Shown: piece by piece, positions 26,815 through 39,900 of the stretch
Numbering within the stretch: position 1 is the first letter of the stretch
Layout of the letters: each line of letters opens with the position of its first letter
Assembly: GCA_019096065.1 (NCBI GenBank)
Contig: JAGUCH010000001.1
Location: 1,240,001 to 1,304,000 of the forward strand
Direction: 5' to 3'
DNA length: 64,000 bases
DNA from: Paracyclopina nana
Lineage: Eukaryota; Arthropoda; Copepoda; Cyclopoida; Cyclopettidae
Translations under genes and position numbers: made by a program
Notes under the pieces: model-generated
The model's database searches: none
What the model saw: the letters and a program-made list of their open reading frames with translations, nothing else
Told to the model about the DNA's origin: nothing

Positions 26815-29800
26815 TTCTTTTTGCCTTTCTCACCCACCAGTGAGTGAGTTGCGCGTGGTGAGATGCGGTTAGGTGAGTTGGAGAAGGTGGCCAAGGGAGA
26901 CTGCCCGGGAACACTGGGTGCTATTGGCATTGCTTTTTGCCTAGGTGACAGCCCCATCCCAACAACTTGTACTTTTTGACAGCCACCATCAATGTCAGAG
27001 TTGGAAATGCGGAGAAAAGGACTGGATAAAACCTCAGTGTTTGCCAACGGCCATATCACACTGAACATACCAGTTCTCGTCCGATCACTGAAGTCAAGCA
27101 GTGTAGAGCCTAGTCAGTACTTGGATGGGTGACCGCCTGGGAACACTGGGTGCTGTTGGCATTTCTTTTTGCCTTTCTCACCCACCAGTGAGTGAGTTGC
27201 GCGTGGTGAGATGCGGTTAGGTGAGTTGGAGAAGGTGGCCAAGGGAGACTGCCCGGGAACACTGGGTGCTATTGGCATTGCTTTTTGCCTAGGTGACAGC
27301 CCCATCCCAACAACTTGTACTTTTTGACAGCCACCATCAATTTCAGAGTTGGAAATGCGGAGAAAAGGACTGGATAAAACCTCAGTGTTTGCCAACGGCC
27401 ATATCACACTGAACATACCAGTTCTCGTCCGATCACTGAAGTCAAGCAGTGTAGAGCCTAGTCAGTACTTGGATGGGTGACCGCCTGGGAACACTGGGTG
27501 CTGTTGGCATTTCTTTTTCCTTTCTCACCCACCAGTGAGTGAGTTGCGCGTGGTGAGATGCGGTTAGGTGAGTTGGAGAAGGTGGCCAAGGGAGACTGCC
27601 CGGGAACACTGGGTGCTATTGGCATTGCTTTTTGCCTAGGTGACAGCCCCATCCCAACAACTTGTACTTTTTGACAGCCACCATCAATGTCAGAGTTGGA
27701 AATGCGGAGAAAAGGACTGGATAAAACCTCAGTGTTTGCCAACGGCCATATCACACTGAACATACCAGTTCTCGTCCGATCACTGAAGTCAAGCAGTGTA
27801 GAGCCTAGTCAGTACTTGGATGGGTGACCGCCTGGGAACACTGGGTGCTGTTGGCATTTCTTTTTGCCTTTCTCACCCACCAGTGAGTGAGTTGCGCGTG
27901 GTGAGATGCGGTTAGGTGAGTTGGAGAAGGTGGCCAAGGGAGACTGCCCGGGAACACTGGGTGCTATTGGCATTGCTTTTTGCCTAGGTGACAGCCCCAT
28001 CCCAACAACTTGTACTTTTTGACAGCCACCATCAATTTCAGAGTTGGAAATGCGGAGAAAAGGACTGGATAAAACCTCAGTGTTTGCCAACGGCCATATC
28101 ACACTGAACATACCAGTTCTCGTCCGATCACTGAAGTCAAGCAGTGTAGAGCCTAGTCAGTACTTGGATGGGTGACCGCCTGGGAACACTGGGTGCTGTT
28201 GGCATTTCTTTTTGCCTTTCTCACCCACCAGTGAGTGAGTTGCGCGTGGTGAGATGCGGTTAGGTGAGTTGGAGAAGGTGGCCAAGGGAGACTGCCCGGG
28301 AACACTGGGTGCTATTGGCATTGCTTTTTGCCTAGGTGACAGCCCCATCCCAACAACTTGTACTTTTTGACAGCCACCATCAATGTCAGAGTTGGAAATG
28401 CGGAGAAAAGGACTGGATAAAACCTCAGTGTTTGCCAACGGCCATATCACACTGAACATACCAGTTCTCGTCCGATCACTGAAGTCAAGCAGTGTAGAGC
28501 CTAGTCAGTACTTGGATGGGTGACCGCCTGGGAACACTGGGTGCTGTTGGCATTTCTTTTGCCTTTCTCACCCACCAGTGAGTGAGTTGCGCGTGGTGAG
28601 ATGCGGTTAGGTGAGTTGGAGAAGGTGGCCAAGGGAGACTGCCCGGGAACACTGGGTGCTATTGGCATTGCTTTTTGCCTAGGTGACAGCCCCATCCCAA
28701 CAACTTGTACTTTTGACAGCCACCATCAATTTCAGAGTTGGAAATGCGGAGAAAAGGACTGGATAAAACCTCAGTGTTTGCCAACGGCCATATCACACTG
28801 AACATACCAGTTCTCGTCCGATCACTGAAGTCAAGCAGTGTAGAGCCTAGTCAGTACTTGGATGGGTGACCGCCTGGGAACACTGGGTGCTGTTGGCATT
28901 TCTTTTGCCTTTCTCACCCACCAGTGAGTGAGTTGCGCGTGGTGAGATGCGGTTAGGTGAGTTGGAGAAGGTGGCCAAGGGAGACTGCCCGGGAACACTG
29001 GGTGCTATTGGCATTGCTTTTTGCCTAGGTGACAGCCCCATCCCAACAACTTGTACTTTTTGACAGCCACCATCAATTTCAGAGTTGGAAATGCGGAGAA
29101 AAGGACTGGATAAAACCTCAGTGTTTGCCAACGGCCATATCACACTGAACATACCAGTTCTCGTCCGATCACTGAAGTCAAGCAGTGTAGAGCCTAGTCA
29201 GTACTTGGATGGGTGACCGCCTGGGAACACTGGGTGCTGTTGGCATTTCTTTTGCCTTTCTCACCCACCAGTGAGTGAGTTGCGCGTGGTGAGATGCGGT
29301 TAGGTGAGTTGGAGAAGGTGGCCAAGGGAGACTGCCCGGGAACACTGGGTGCTATTGGCATTGCTTTTTGCCTAGGTGACAGCCCCATCCCAACAACTTG
29401 TACTTTTGACAGCCACCATCAATTTCAGAGTTGGAAATGCGGAGAAAAGGACTGGATAAAACCTCAGTGTTTGCCAACGGCCATATCACACTGAACATAC
29501 CAGTTCTCGTCCGATCACTGAAGTCAAGCAGTGTAGAGCCTAGTCAGTACTTGGATGGGTGACCGCCTGGGAACACTGGGTGCTGTTGGCATTTCTTTTG
29601 CCTTTCTCACCCACCAGTGAGTGAGTTGCGCGTGGTGAGATGCGGTTAGGTGAGTTGGAGAAGGTGGCCAAGGAGACTGCCCGGGAACACTGGGTGCTAT
29701 TGGCATTGCTTTTTGCCTAGGTGACAGCCCCATCCCAACAACTTGTACTTTTTGACAGCCACCATCAATTTCAGAGTTGGAAATGCGGAGAAAAGGACTA

Positions 29801-30165
29801 GATAAAACCTCAGTGTTTGCCAACGGCCATATCACACTGAACATACCAGTTCTCGTCCGATCACTGAAGTCAAGCAGTGTAGAGCCTAGTCAGTACTTGG
29901 ATGGGTGACCGCCTGGGAACACTGGGTGCTGTTGGCATTTCTTTTTGCCTTTCTCACCCACCAGTGAGTGAGTTGCGCGTGGTGAGATGCGGTTAGGTGA
30001 GTTGGAGAAGGTGGCCAAGGGAGACTGCCCGGGAACACTGGGTGCTATTGGCATTGCTTTTTGCCTAGGTGACAGCCCCATCCCAACAACTTGTACTTTT
30101 GACAGCCACCATCAATGTCAGAGTTGGAAATGCGGAGAAAAGGACTGGATAAAACCTCAGTGTTT

Positions 30166-30285
30166 GCCAACGGCCATATCACACTGAACATACCAGTTCT
30201 CGTCCGATCACTGAAGTCAAGCAGTGTAGAGCCTAGTCAGTACTTGGATGGGTGACCGCCTGGGAACACTGGGTGCTATTGGCAT
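30166..30285 (+). rRNA. 5S rRNA copy 11, 3' end replaced by spacer-type sequence
   Basis: The gene body is normal, but the end reads GGGTGCTATTGGCATTGCTA, the form found in the spacer fragment, instead of GGGTGCTGTTGGCATTTCTT. The change weakens one helix I pair, and the following run is TATTT, without four Ts. This looks like gene conversion from the spacer copy. Confidence 0.85.
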
Positions 30286-30857
30286 TGCTATTTGCCTTTC
30301 TCACCCACCAGTGAGTGAGTTGCGCGTGGTGAGATGCGGTTAGGTGAGTTGGAGAAGGTGGCCAAGGAGACTGCCCGGGAACACTGGGTGCTATTGGCAT
30401 TGCTTTTTGCCTAGGTGACAGCCCCATCCCAACAACTTGTACTTTTGACAGCCACCATCAATTTCAGAGTTGGAAATGCGGAGAAAAGGACTGGATAAAA
30501 CCTCAGTGTTTGCCAACGGCCATATCACACTGAACATACCAGTTCTCGTCCGATCACTGAAGTCAAGCAGTGTAGAGCCTAGTCAGTACTTGGATGGGTG
30601 ACCGCCTGGGAACACTGGGTGCTGTTGGCATTTCTTTTGCCTTTCTCACCCACCAGTGAGTGAGTTGCGCGTGGTGAGATGCGGTTAGGTGAGTTGGAGA
30701 AGGTGGCCAAGGGAGACTGCCCGGGAACACTGGGTGCTATTGGCATTGCTTTTTGCCTAGGTGACAGCCCCATCCCAACAACTTGTACTTTTGACAGCCA
30801 CCATCAATTTCAGAGTTGGAAATGCGGAGAAAAGGACTGGATAAAACCTCAGTGTTT

Positions 30858-30977
30858 GCCAACGGCCATATCACACTGAACATACCAGTTCTCGTCCGAT
30901 CACTGAAGTCAAGCAGTGTAGAGCCTAGTCAGTACTTGGATGGGTGACCGCCTGGGAACACTGGATGCTGTTGGCAT
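30858..30977 (+). rRNA. 5S rRNA copy 13, G-to-A near the 3' end
   Basis: It reads AACACTGGATGCTG instead of AACACTGGGTGCTG at about 30965; otherwise it matches the consensus. Confidence 0.9.
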
Positions 30978-33900
30978 TTCTTTTTGCCTTTCTCACCCAC
31001 CAGTGAGTGAGTTGCGCGTGGTGAGATGCGGTTAGGTGAGTTGGAGGAGGTGGCCAAGGAGACTGCCCGGGAACACTGGGTGCTATTGGCATTGCTTTTT
31101 GCCTAGGTGACAGCCCCATCCCAACAACTTGTACTTTTTGACAGCCACCATCAATTTCAGAGTTGGAAATGCGGAGAAAAGGACTGGATAAAACCTCAGT
31201 GTTTGCCAACGGCCATATCACACTGAACATACCAGTTCTCGTCCGATCACTGAAGTCAAGCAGTGTAGAGCCTAGTCAGTACTTGGATGGGTGACCGCCT
31301 GGGAACACTGGGTGCTGTTGGCATTTCTTTTTGCCTTTCTCACCCACCAGTGAGTGAGTTGCGCGTGGTGAGATGCGGTTAGGTGAGTTGGAGAAGGTGG
31401 CCAAGGGAGACTGCCCGGGAACACTGGGTGCTATTGGCATTGCTTTTGCCTAGGTGACAGCCCCATCCCAACAACTTGTACTTTTGACAGCCACCATCAA
31501 TTTCAGAGTTGGAAATGCGGAGAAAAGGACTGGATAAAACCTCAGTGTTTGCCAACGGCCATATCACACTGAACATACCAGTTCTCGTCCGATCACTGAA
31601 GTCAAGCAGTGTAGAGCCTAGTCAGTACTTGGATGGGTGACCGCCTGGGAACACTGGGTGCTGTTGGCATTTCTTTTGCCTTTCTCACCCACCAGTGAGT
31701 GAGTTGCGCGTGGTGAGATGCGGTTAGGTGAGTTGGAGAAGGTGGCCAAGGGAGACTGCCCGGGAACACTGGGTGCTATTGGCATTGCTTTTTGCCTAGG
31801 TGACAGCCCCATCCCAACAACTTGTACTTTTTGACAGCCACCATCAATTTCAGAGTTGGAAATGCGGAGAAAAGGACTGGATAAAACCTCAGTGTTTGCC
31901 AACGGCCATATCACACTGAACATACCAGTTCTCGTCCGATCACTGAAGTCAAGCAGTGTAGAGCCTAGTCAGTACTTGGATGGGTGACCGCCTGGGAACA
32001 CTGGGTGCTGTTGGCATTTCTTTGCCTTTCTCACCCACCAGTGAGTGAGTTGCGCGTGGTGAGATGCGGTTAGGTGAGTTGGAGAAGGTGGCCAAGGGAG
32101 ACTGCCCGGGAACACTGGGTGCTATTGGCATTGCTTTTGCCTAGGTGACAGCCCCATCCCAACAACTTGTACTTTTTGACAGCCACCATCAATTTCAGAG
32201 TTGGAAATGCGGAGAAAAGGACTGGATAAAACCTCAGTGTTTGCCAACGGCCATATCACACTGAACATACCAGTTCTCGTCCGATCACTGAAGTCAAGCA
32301 GTGTAGAGCCTAGTCAGTACTTGGATGGGTGACCGCCTGGGAACACTGGGTGCTGTTGGCATTTCTTTTGCCTTTCTCACCCACCAGTGAGTGAGTTGCG
32401 CGTGGTGAGATGCGGTTAGGTGAGTTGGAGAAGGTGGCCAAGGAGACTGCCCGGGAACACTGGGTGCTATTGGCATTGCTTTTTGCCTAGGTGACAGCCC
32501 CATCCCAACAACTTGTACTTTTTGACAGCCACCATCAATTTCAGAGTTGGAAATGCGGAGAAAAGGACTGGATAAAACCTCAGTGTTTGCCAACGGCCAT
32601 ATCACACTGAACATACCAGTTCTTGTCCGATCACTGAAGTCAAGCAGTGTAGAGCCTAGTCAGTACTTGGATGGGTGACCGCCTGGGAACACTGGGTGCT
32701 GTTGGCATTTCTTTTGCCTTTCTCACCCACCAGTGAGTGAGTTGCGTGTGGTGAGATGCGGTTAGGTGAGTTGGAGAAGGTGGCCAAGGAGACTGCCCGG
32801 GAACACTGGGTGCTATTGGCATTGCTTTTTGCCTAGGTGACAGCCCCATCCCAACAACTTGTACTTTTTGACAGCCACCATCAATTTCAGAGTTGGAAAT
32901 GCGGAGAAAAGGACTGGATAAAACCTCAGTGTTTGCCAACGGCCATATCACACTGAACATACCAGTTCTCGTCCAATCACTGAAGTCAAGCAGTGTAGAG
33001 CCTAGTCAGTACTTGGATGGGTGACCGCCTGGGAACACTGGGTGCTGTTGGCATTTCTTTTTGCCTTTCTCACCCACCAGTGAGTGAGTTGCGCGTGGTG
33101 AGATGCGGTTAGGTGAGTTGGAGAAGGTGGCCAAGGGAGACTGCCCGGGAACAAACTGGGTGCTATTGGCATTGCTTTTTGCCTAGGTGACAGCCCCATC
33201 CCAACAACTTGTACTTTTTGACAGCCACCATCAATTTCAGAGTTGGAAATGCGGAGAAAAGGACTGGATAAAACCTCAGTGTTTGCCAACGGCCATATCA
33301 CACTGAACATACCAGTTCTCGTCCGATCACTGAAGTCAAGCAGTGTAGAGCCTAGTCAGTACTTGGATGGGTGACCGCCTGGGAACACTGGGTGCTGTTG
33401 GCATTTCTTTTTGCCTTTCTCACCCACCAGTGAGTGAGTTGCGCGTGGTGAGATGCGGTTAGGTGAGTTGGAGAAGGTGGCCAAGGGAGACTGCCCGGGA
33501 ACACTGGGTGCTATTGGCATTGCTTTTTGCCTAGGTGACAGCCCCATCCCAACAACTTGTACTTTTTGACAGCCACCATCAATTTCAGAGTTGGAAATGC
33601 GGAGAAAAGGACTGGATAAAACCTCAGTGTTTGCCAACGGCCATATCACACTGAACATACCAGTTCTTGTCCGATCACTGAAGTCAAGCAGTGTAGAGCC
33701 TAGTCAGTACTTGGATGGGTGACCGCCTGGGAACACTGGGTGCTGTTGGCATTTCTTTTTGCCTTTCTCACCCACCAGTGAGTGAGTTGCGTGTGGTGAG
33801 ATGCGGTTAGGTGAGTTGGAGAAGGTGGCCAAGGGAGACTGCCCGGGAACACTGGGTGCTATTGGCATTGCTTTTTGCCTAGGTGACAGCCCCATCCCAA

Positions 33901-36900
33901 CAACTTGTACTTTTTGACAGCCACCATCAATTTCAGAGTTGGAAATGCGGAGAAAAGGACTGGATAAAACCTCAGTGTTTGCCAACGGCCATATCACACT
34001 GAACATACCAGTTCTCGTCCAATCACTGAAGTCAAGCAGTGTAGAGCCTAGTCAGTACTTGGATGGGTGACCGCCTGGGAACACTGGGTGCTGTTGGCAT
34101 TTCTTTTTGCCTTTCTCACCCACCAGTGAGTGAGTTGCGCGTGGTGAGATGCGGTTAGGTGAGTTGGAGAAGGTGGCCAAGGGAGACTGCCCGGGAACAA
34201 ACTGGGTGCTATTGGCATTGCTTTTTGCCTAGGTGACAGCCCCATCCCAACAACTTGTACTTTTTGACAGCCACCATCAATTTCAGAGTTGGAAATGCGG
34301 AGAAAAGGACTGGATAAAACCTCAGTGTTTGCCAACGGCCATATCACACTGAACATACCAGTTCTCGTCCGATCACTGAAGTCAAGCAGTGTAGAGCCTA
34401 GTCAGTACTTGGATGGGTGACCGCCTGGGAACACTGGGTGCTGTTGGCATTTCTTTTTGCCTTTCTCACCCACCAGTGAGTGAGTTGCGCGTGGTGAGAT
34501 GCGGTTAGGTGAGTTGGAGAAGGTGGCCAAGGGAGACTGCCCGGGAACACTGGGTGCTATTGGCATTGCTTTTTGCCTAGGTGACAGCCCCATCCCAACA
34601 ACTTGTACTTTTTGACAGCCACCATCAATTTCAGAGTTGGAAATGCGGAGAAAAGGACTGGATAAAACCTCAGTGTTTGCCAACGGCCATATCACACTGA
34701 ACATACCAGTTCTCGTCCGATCACTGAAGTCAAGCAGTGTAGAGCCTAGTCAGTACTTGGATGGGTGACCGCCTGGGAACACTGGGTGCTGTTGGCATTT
34801 CTTTTTGCCTTTCTCACCCACCAGTGAGTGAGTTGCGCGTGGTGAGATGCGGTTAGGTGAGTTGGAGAAGGTGGCCAAGGAGACTGCCCGGGAACACTGG
34901 GTGCTATTGGCATTGCTTTTTGCCTAGGTGACAGCCCCATCCCAACAACTTGTACTTTTTGACAGCCACCATCAATTTCAGAGTTGGAAATGCGGAGAAA
35001 AGGACTGGATAAAACCTCAGTGTTTGCCAACGGCCATATCACACTGAACATACCAGTTCTCGTCCGATCACTGAAGTCAAGCAGTGTAGAGCCTAGTCAG
35101 TACTTGGATGGGTGACCGCCTGGGAACACTGGGTGCTGTTGGCATTTCATTTGCCTTTCTCACCCACCAGTGAGTGAGTTGCGCGTGGTGAGATGCGGTT
35201 AGGTGAGTTGGAGAAGGTGGCCAAGGGAGACTGCCCGGGAACACTGGGTGCTATTGGCATTGCTTTTTGCCTAGGTGACAGCCCCATCCCAACAACTTGT
35301 ACTTTTTGACAGCCACCATCAATTTCAGAGTTGGAAATGCGGAGAAAAGGACTGGATAAAACCTCAGTGTTTGCCAACGGCCATATCACACTGAACATAC
35401 CAGTTCTCGTCCGATCACTGAAGTCAAGCAGTGTAGAGCCTAGTCAGTACTTGGATGGGTGACCGCCTGGGAACACTGGGTGCTGTTGGCATTTCTTTTT
35501 GCCTTTCTCACCCACCAGTGAGTGAGTTGCGCGTGGTGAGATGCGGTTAGGTGAGTTGGAGAAGGTGGCCAAGGAGACTGCCCGGGAACACTGGAGTGCT
35601 ATTGGCATTGCTTTTTGCCTAGGTGACAGCCCCATCCCAACAACTTGTACTTTTTGACAGCCACCATCAATTTCAGAGTTGGAAATGCGGAGAAAAGGAC
35701 TGGATAAAACCTCAGTGTTTGCCAACGGCCATATCACACTGAACATACCAGTTCTCGTCCAATCACTGAAGTCAAGCAGTGTAGAGCCTAGTCAGTACTT
35801 GGATGGGTGACCGCCTGGGAACACTGGGTGCTGTTGGCATTTCTTTTTGCCTTTCTCACCCACCAGTGAGTGAGTTGCGCGTGGTGAGATGCGGTTAGGT
35901 GAGTTGGAGAAGGTGGCCAAGGGAGACTGCCCGGGAACACTGGGTGCTATTGGCATTGCTTTTGCCTAGGTGACAGCCCCATCCCAACAACTTGTACTTT
36001 TTGACAGCCACCATCAATTTCAGAGTTGGAAATGCGGAGAAAAGGACTGGATAAAACCTCAGTGTTTGCCAACGGCCATATCACACTGAACATACCAGTT
36101 CTCGTCCGATCACTGAAGTCAAGCAGTGTAGAGCCTAGTCAGTACTTGGATGGGTGACCGCCTGGGAACACTGGGTGCTGTTGGCATTTCTTTTTGCCTT
36201 TCTCACCCACCAGTGAGTGAGTTGCGCGTGGTGAGATGCGGTTAGGTGAGTTGGAGAAGGTGGCCAAGGGAGACTGCCCGGGAACACTGGGTGCTATTGG
36301 CATTGCTTTTGCCTAGGTGACAGCCCCATCCCAACAACTTGTACTTTTTGACAGCCACCATCAATTTCAGAGTTGGAAATGCGGAGAAAAGGACTGGATA
36401 AAACCTCAGTGTTTGCCAACGGCCATATCACACTGAACATACCAGTTCTCGTCCGATCACTGAAGTCAAGCAGTGTAGAGCCTAGTCAGTACTTGGATGG
36501 GTGACCGCCTGGGAACACTGGGTGCTGTTGGCATTTCTTTTTGCCTTTCTCACCCACCAGTGAGTGAGTTGCGCGTGGTGAGATGCGGTTAGGTGAGTTG
36601 GAGAAGGTGGCCAAGGGAGACTGCCCGGGAACACTGGGTGCTATTGGCATTGCTTTTTGCCTAGGTGACAGCCCCATCCCAACAACTTGTACTTTTTGAC
36701 AGCCACCATCAATTTCAGAGTTGGAAATGCGGAGAAAAGGACTGGATAAAACCTCAGTGTTTGCCAACGGCCATATCACACTGAACATACCAGTTCTCGT
36801 CCGATCACTGAAGTCAAGCAGTGTAGAGCCTAGTCAGTACTTGGATGGGTGACCGCCTGGGAACACTGGGTGCTGTTGGCATTTCTTTTTGCCTTTCTCA

Positions 36901-39900
36901 CCCACCAGTGAGTGAGTTGCGCGTGGTGAGATGCGGTTAGGTGAGTTGGAGAAGGTGGCCAAGGGAGACTGCCCGGGAACACTGGGTGCTATTGGCATTG
37001 CTTTTTGCCTAGGTGACAGCCCCATCCCAACAACTTGTACTTTTTGACAGCCACCATCAATTTCAGAGTTGGAAATGCGGAGAAAAGGACTGGATAAAAC
37101 CTCAGTGTTTGCCAACGGCCATATCACACTGAACATACCAGTTCTCGTCCGATCACTGAAGTCAAGCAGTGTAGAGCCTAGTCAGTACTTGGATGGGTGA
37201 CCGCCTGGGAACACTGGGTGCTGTTGGCATTTCTTTTTGCCTTTCTCACCCACCAGTGAGTGAGTTGCGCGTGGTGAGATGCGGTTAGGTGAGTTGGAGA
37301 AGGTGGCCAAGGGAGACTGCCCGGGAACACTGGGTGCTATTGGCATTGCTTTTTGCCTAGGTGACAGCCCCATCCCAACAACTTGTACTTTTTGACAGCC
37401 ACCATCAATTTCAGAGTTGGAAATGCGGAGAAAAGGACTGGATAAAACCTCAGTGTTTGCCAACGGCCATATCACACTGAACATACCAGTTCTCATCCGA
37501 TCACTGAAGTCAAGCAGTGTAGAGCCTAGTCAGTACTTGGATGGGTGACCGCCTGGGAACACTGGGTGCTGTTGGCATTTCTTTTTGCCTTTCTCACCCA
37601 CCAGTGAGTGAGTTGCGCGTGGTGAGATGCGGTTAGGTGAGTTGGAGAAGGTGGCCAAGGGAGACTGCCCGGGAACACTGGGTGCTATTGGCATTGCTTT
37701 TTGCCTAGGTGACAGCCCCATCCCAACAACTTGTACTTTTTGACAGCCACCATCAATTTCAGAGTTGGAAATGCGGACAAAAGGACTGGATAAAACCTCA
37801 GTGTTTGCCAACGGCCATATCACACTGAACATACCAGTTCTCGTCCGATCACTGAAGTCAAGCAGTGTAGAGCCTAGTCAGTACTTGGATGGGTGACCGC
37901 CTGGGAACACTGGGTGCTGTTGGCATTTCTTTTTGCCTTTCTCACCCACCAGTGAGTGAGTTGCGCGTGGTGAGATGCGGTTAGGTGAGTTGGAGAAGGT
38001 GGCCAAGGAGACTGCCCGGGAACACTGGGTGCTATTGGCATTGCTTTTTGCCTAGGTGACAGCCCCATCCCAACAACTTGTACTTTTTGACAGCCACCAT
38101 CAATTTCAGAGTTGGAAATGCGGAGAAAAGGACTGGATAAAACCTCAGTGTTTGCCAACGGCCATATCACACTGAACATACCAGTTCTCGTCCAATCACT
38201 GAAGTCAAGCAGTGTAGAGCCTAGTCAGTACTTGGATGGGTGACCGCCTGGGAACACTGGGTGCTGTTGGCATTTCTTTTGCCTTTCTCACCCACCAGTG
38301 AGTGAGTTGCGCGTGGTGAGATGCGGTTAGGTGAGTTGGAGAAGGTGGCCAAGGAGACTGCCCGGGAACACTGGGTGCTATTGGCATTGCTTTTTGCCTA
38401 GGTGACAGCCCCATCCCAACAACTTGTACTTTTTGACAGCCACCATCAATTTCAGAGTTGGAAATGCGGAGAAAAGGACTGGATAAAACCTCAGTGTTTG
38501 CCAACGGCCATATCACACTGAACATACCAGTTCTCGTCCAATCACTGAAGTCAAGCAGTGTAGAGCCTAGTCAGTACTTGGATGGGTGACCGCCTGGGAA
38601 CACTGGGTGCTGTTGGCATTTCTTTTTGCCTTTCTCACCCACCAGTGAGTGAGTTGCGCGTGGTGAGATGCGGTTAGGTGAGTTGGAGAAGGTGGCCAAG
38701 GAGACTGCCCGGGAACACTGGGTGCTATTGGCATTGCTTTTGCCTAGGTGACAGCCCCATCCCAACAACTTGTACTTTTTGACAGCCACCATCAATTTCA
38801 GAGTTGGAAATGCGGAGAAAAGGACTGGATAAAACCTCAGTGTTTGCCAACGGCCATATCACACTGAACATACCAGTTCTCGTCCGATCACTGAAGTCAA
38901 GCAGTGTAGAGCCTAGTCAGTACTTGGATGGGTGACCGCCTGGGAACACTGGGTGCTGTTGGCATTTCTTTGCCTTTCTCACCCACCAGTGAGTGAGTTG
39001 CGCGTGGTGAGATGCGGTTAGGTGAGTTGGAGAAGGTGGCCAAGGAGACTGCCCGGGAACACTGGGTGCTATTGGCATTGCTTTTTGCCTAGGTGACAGC
39101 CCCATCCCAACAACTTGTACTTTTTTCAGCCACCATCAATTTCAGAGTTGGAAATGCGGAGAAAAGGACTGGATAAAACCTCAGTGTTTGCCAACGGCCA
39201 TATCACACTGAACATACCAGTTCTCGTCCAATCACTGAAGTCAAGCAGTGTAGAGCCTAGTCAGTACTTGGATGGGTGACCGCCTGGGAACACTGGGTGC
39301 TGTTGGCATTTCTTTTTGCCTTTCTCACCCACCAGTGAGTGAGTTGCGCGTGGTGAGATGCGGTTAGGTGAGTTGGAGAAGGTGGCCAAGGAGACTGCCC
39401 GGGAACACTGGGTGCTATTGGCATTGCTTTTGCCTAGGTGACAGCCCCATCCCAACAACTTGTACTTTTTGACAGCCACCATCAATTTCAGAGTTGGAAA
39501 TGCGGAGAAAAGGACTGGATAAAACCTCAGTGTTTGCCAACGGCCATATCACACTGAACATACCAGTTCTCGTCCGATCACTGAAGTCAAGCAGTGTAGA
39601 GCCTAGTCAGTACTTGGATGGGTGACCGCCTGGGAACACTGGGTGCTGTTGGCATTTCTTTTGCCTTTCTCACCCACCAGTGAGTGAGTTGCGCGTGGTG
39701 AGATGCGGTTAGGTGAGTTGGAGAAGGTGGCCAAGGGAGACTGCCCGGGAACACTGGGTGCTATTGGCATTGCTTTTTGCCTAGGTGACAGCCCCATCCC
39801 AACAACTTGTACTTTTTGACAGCCACCATCAATTTCAGAGTTGGAAATGCGGAGAAAAGGACTGGATAAAACCTCAGTGTTTGCCAACGGCCATATCACA

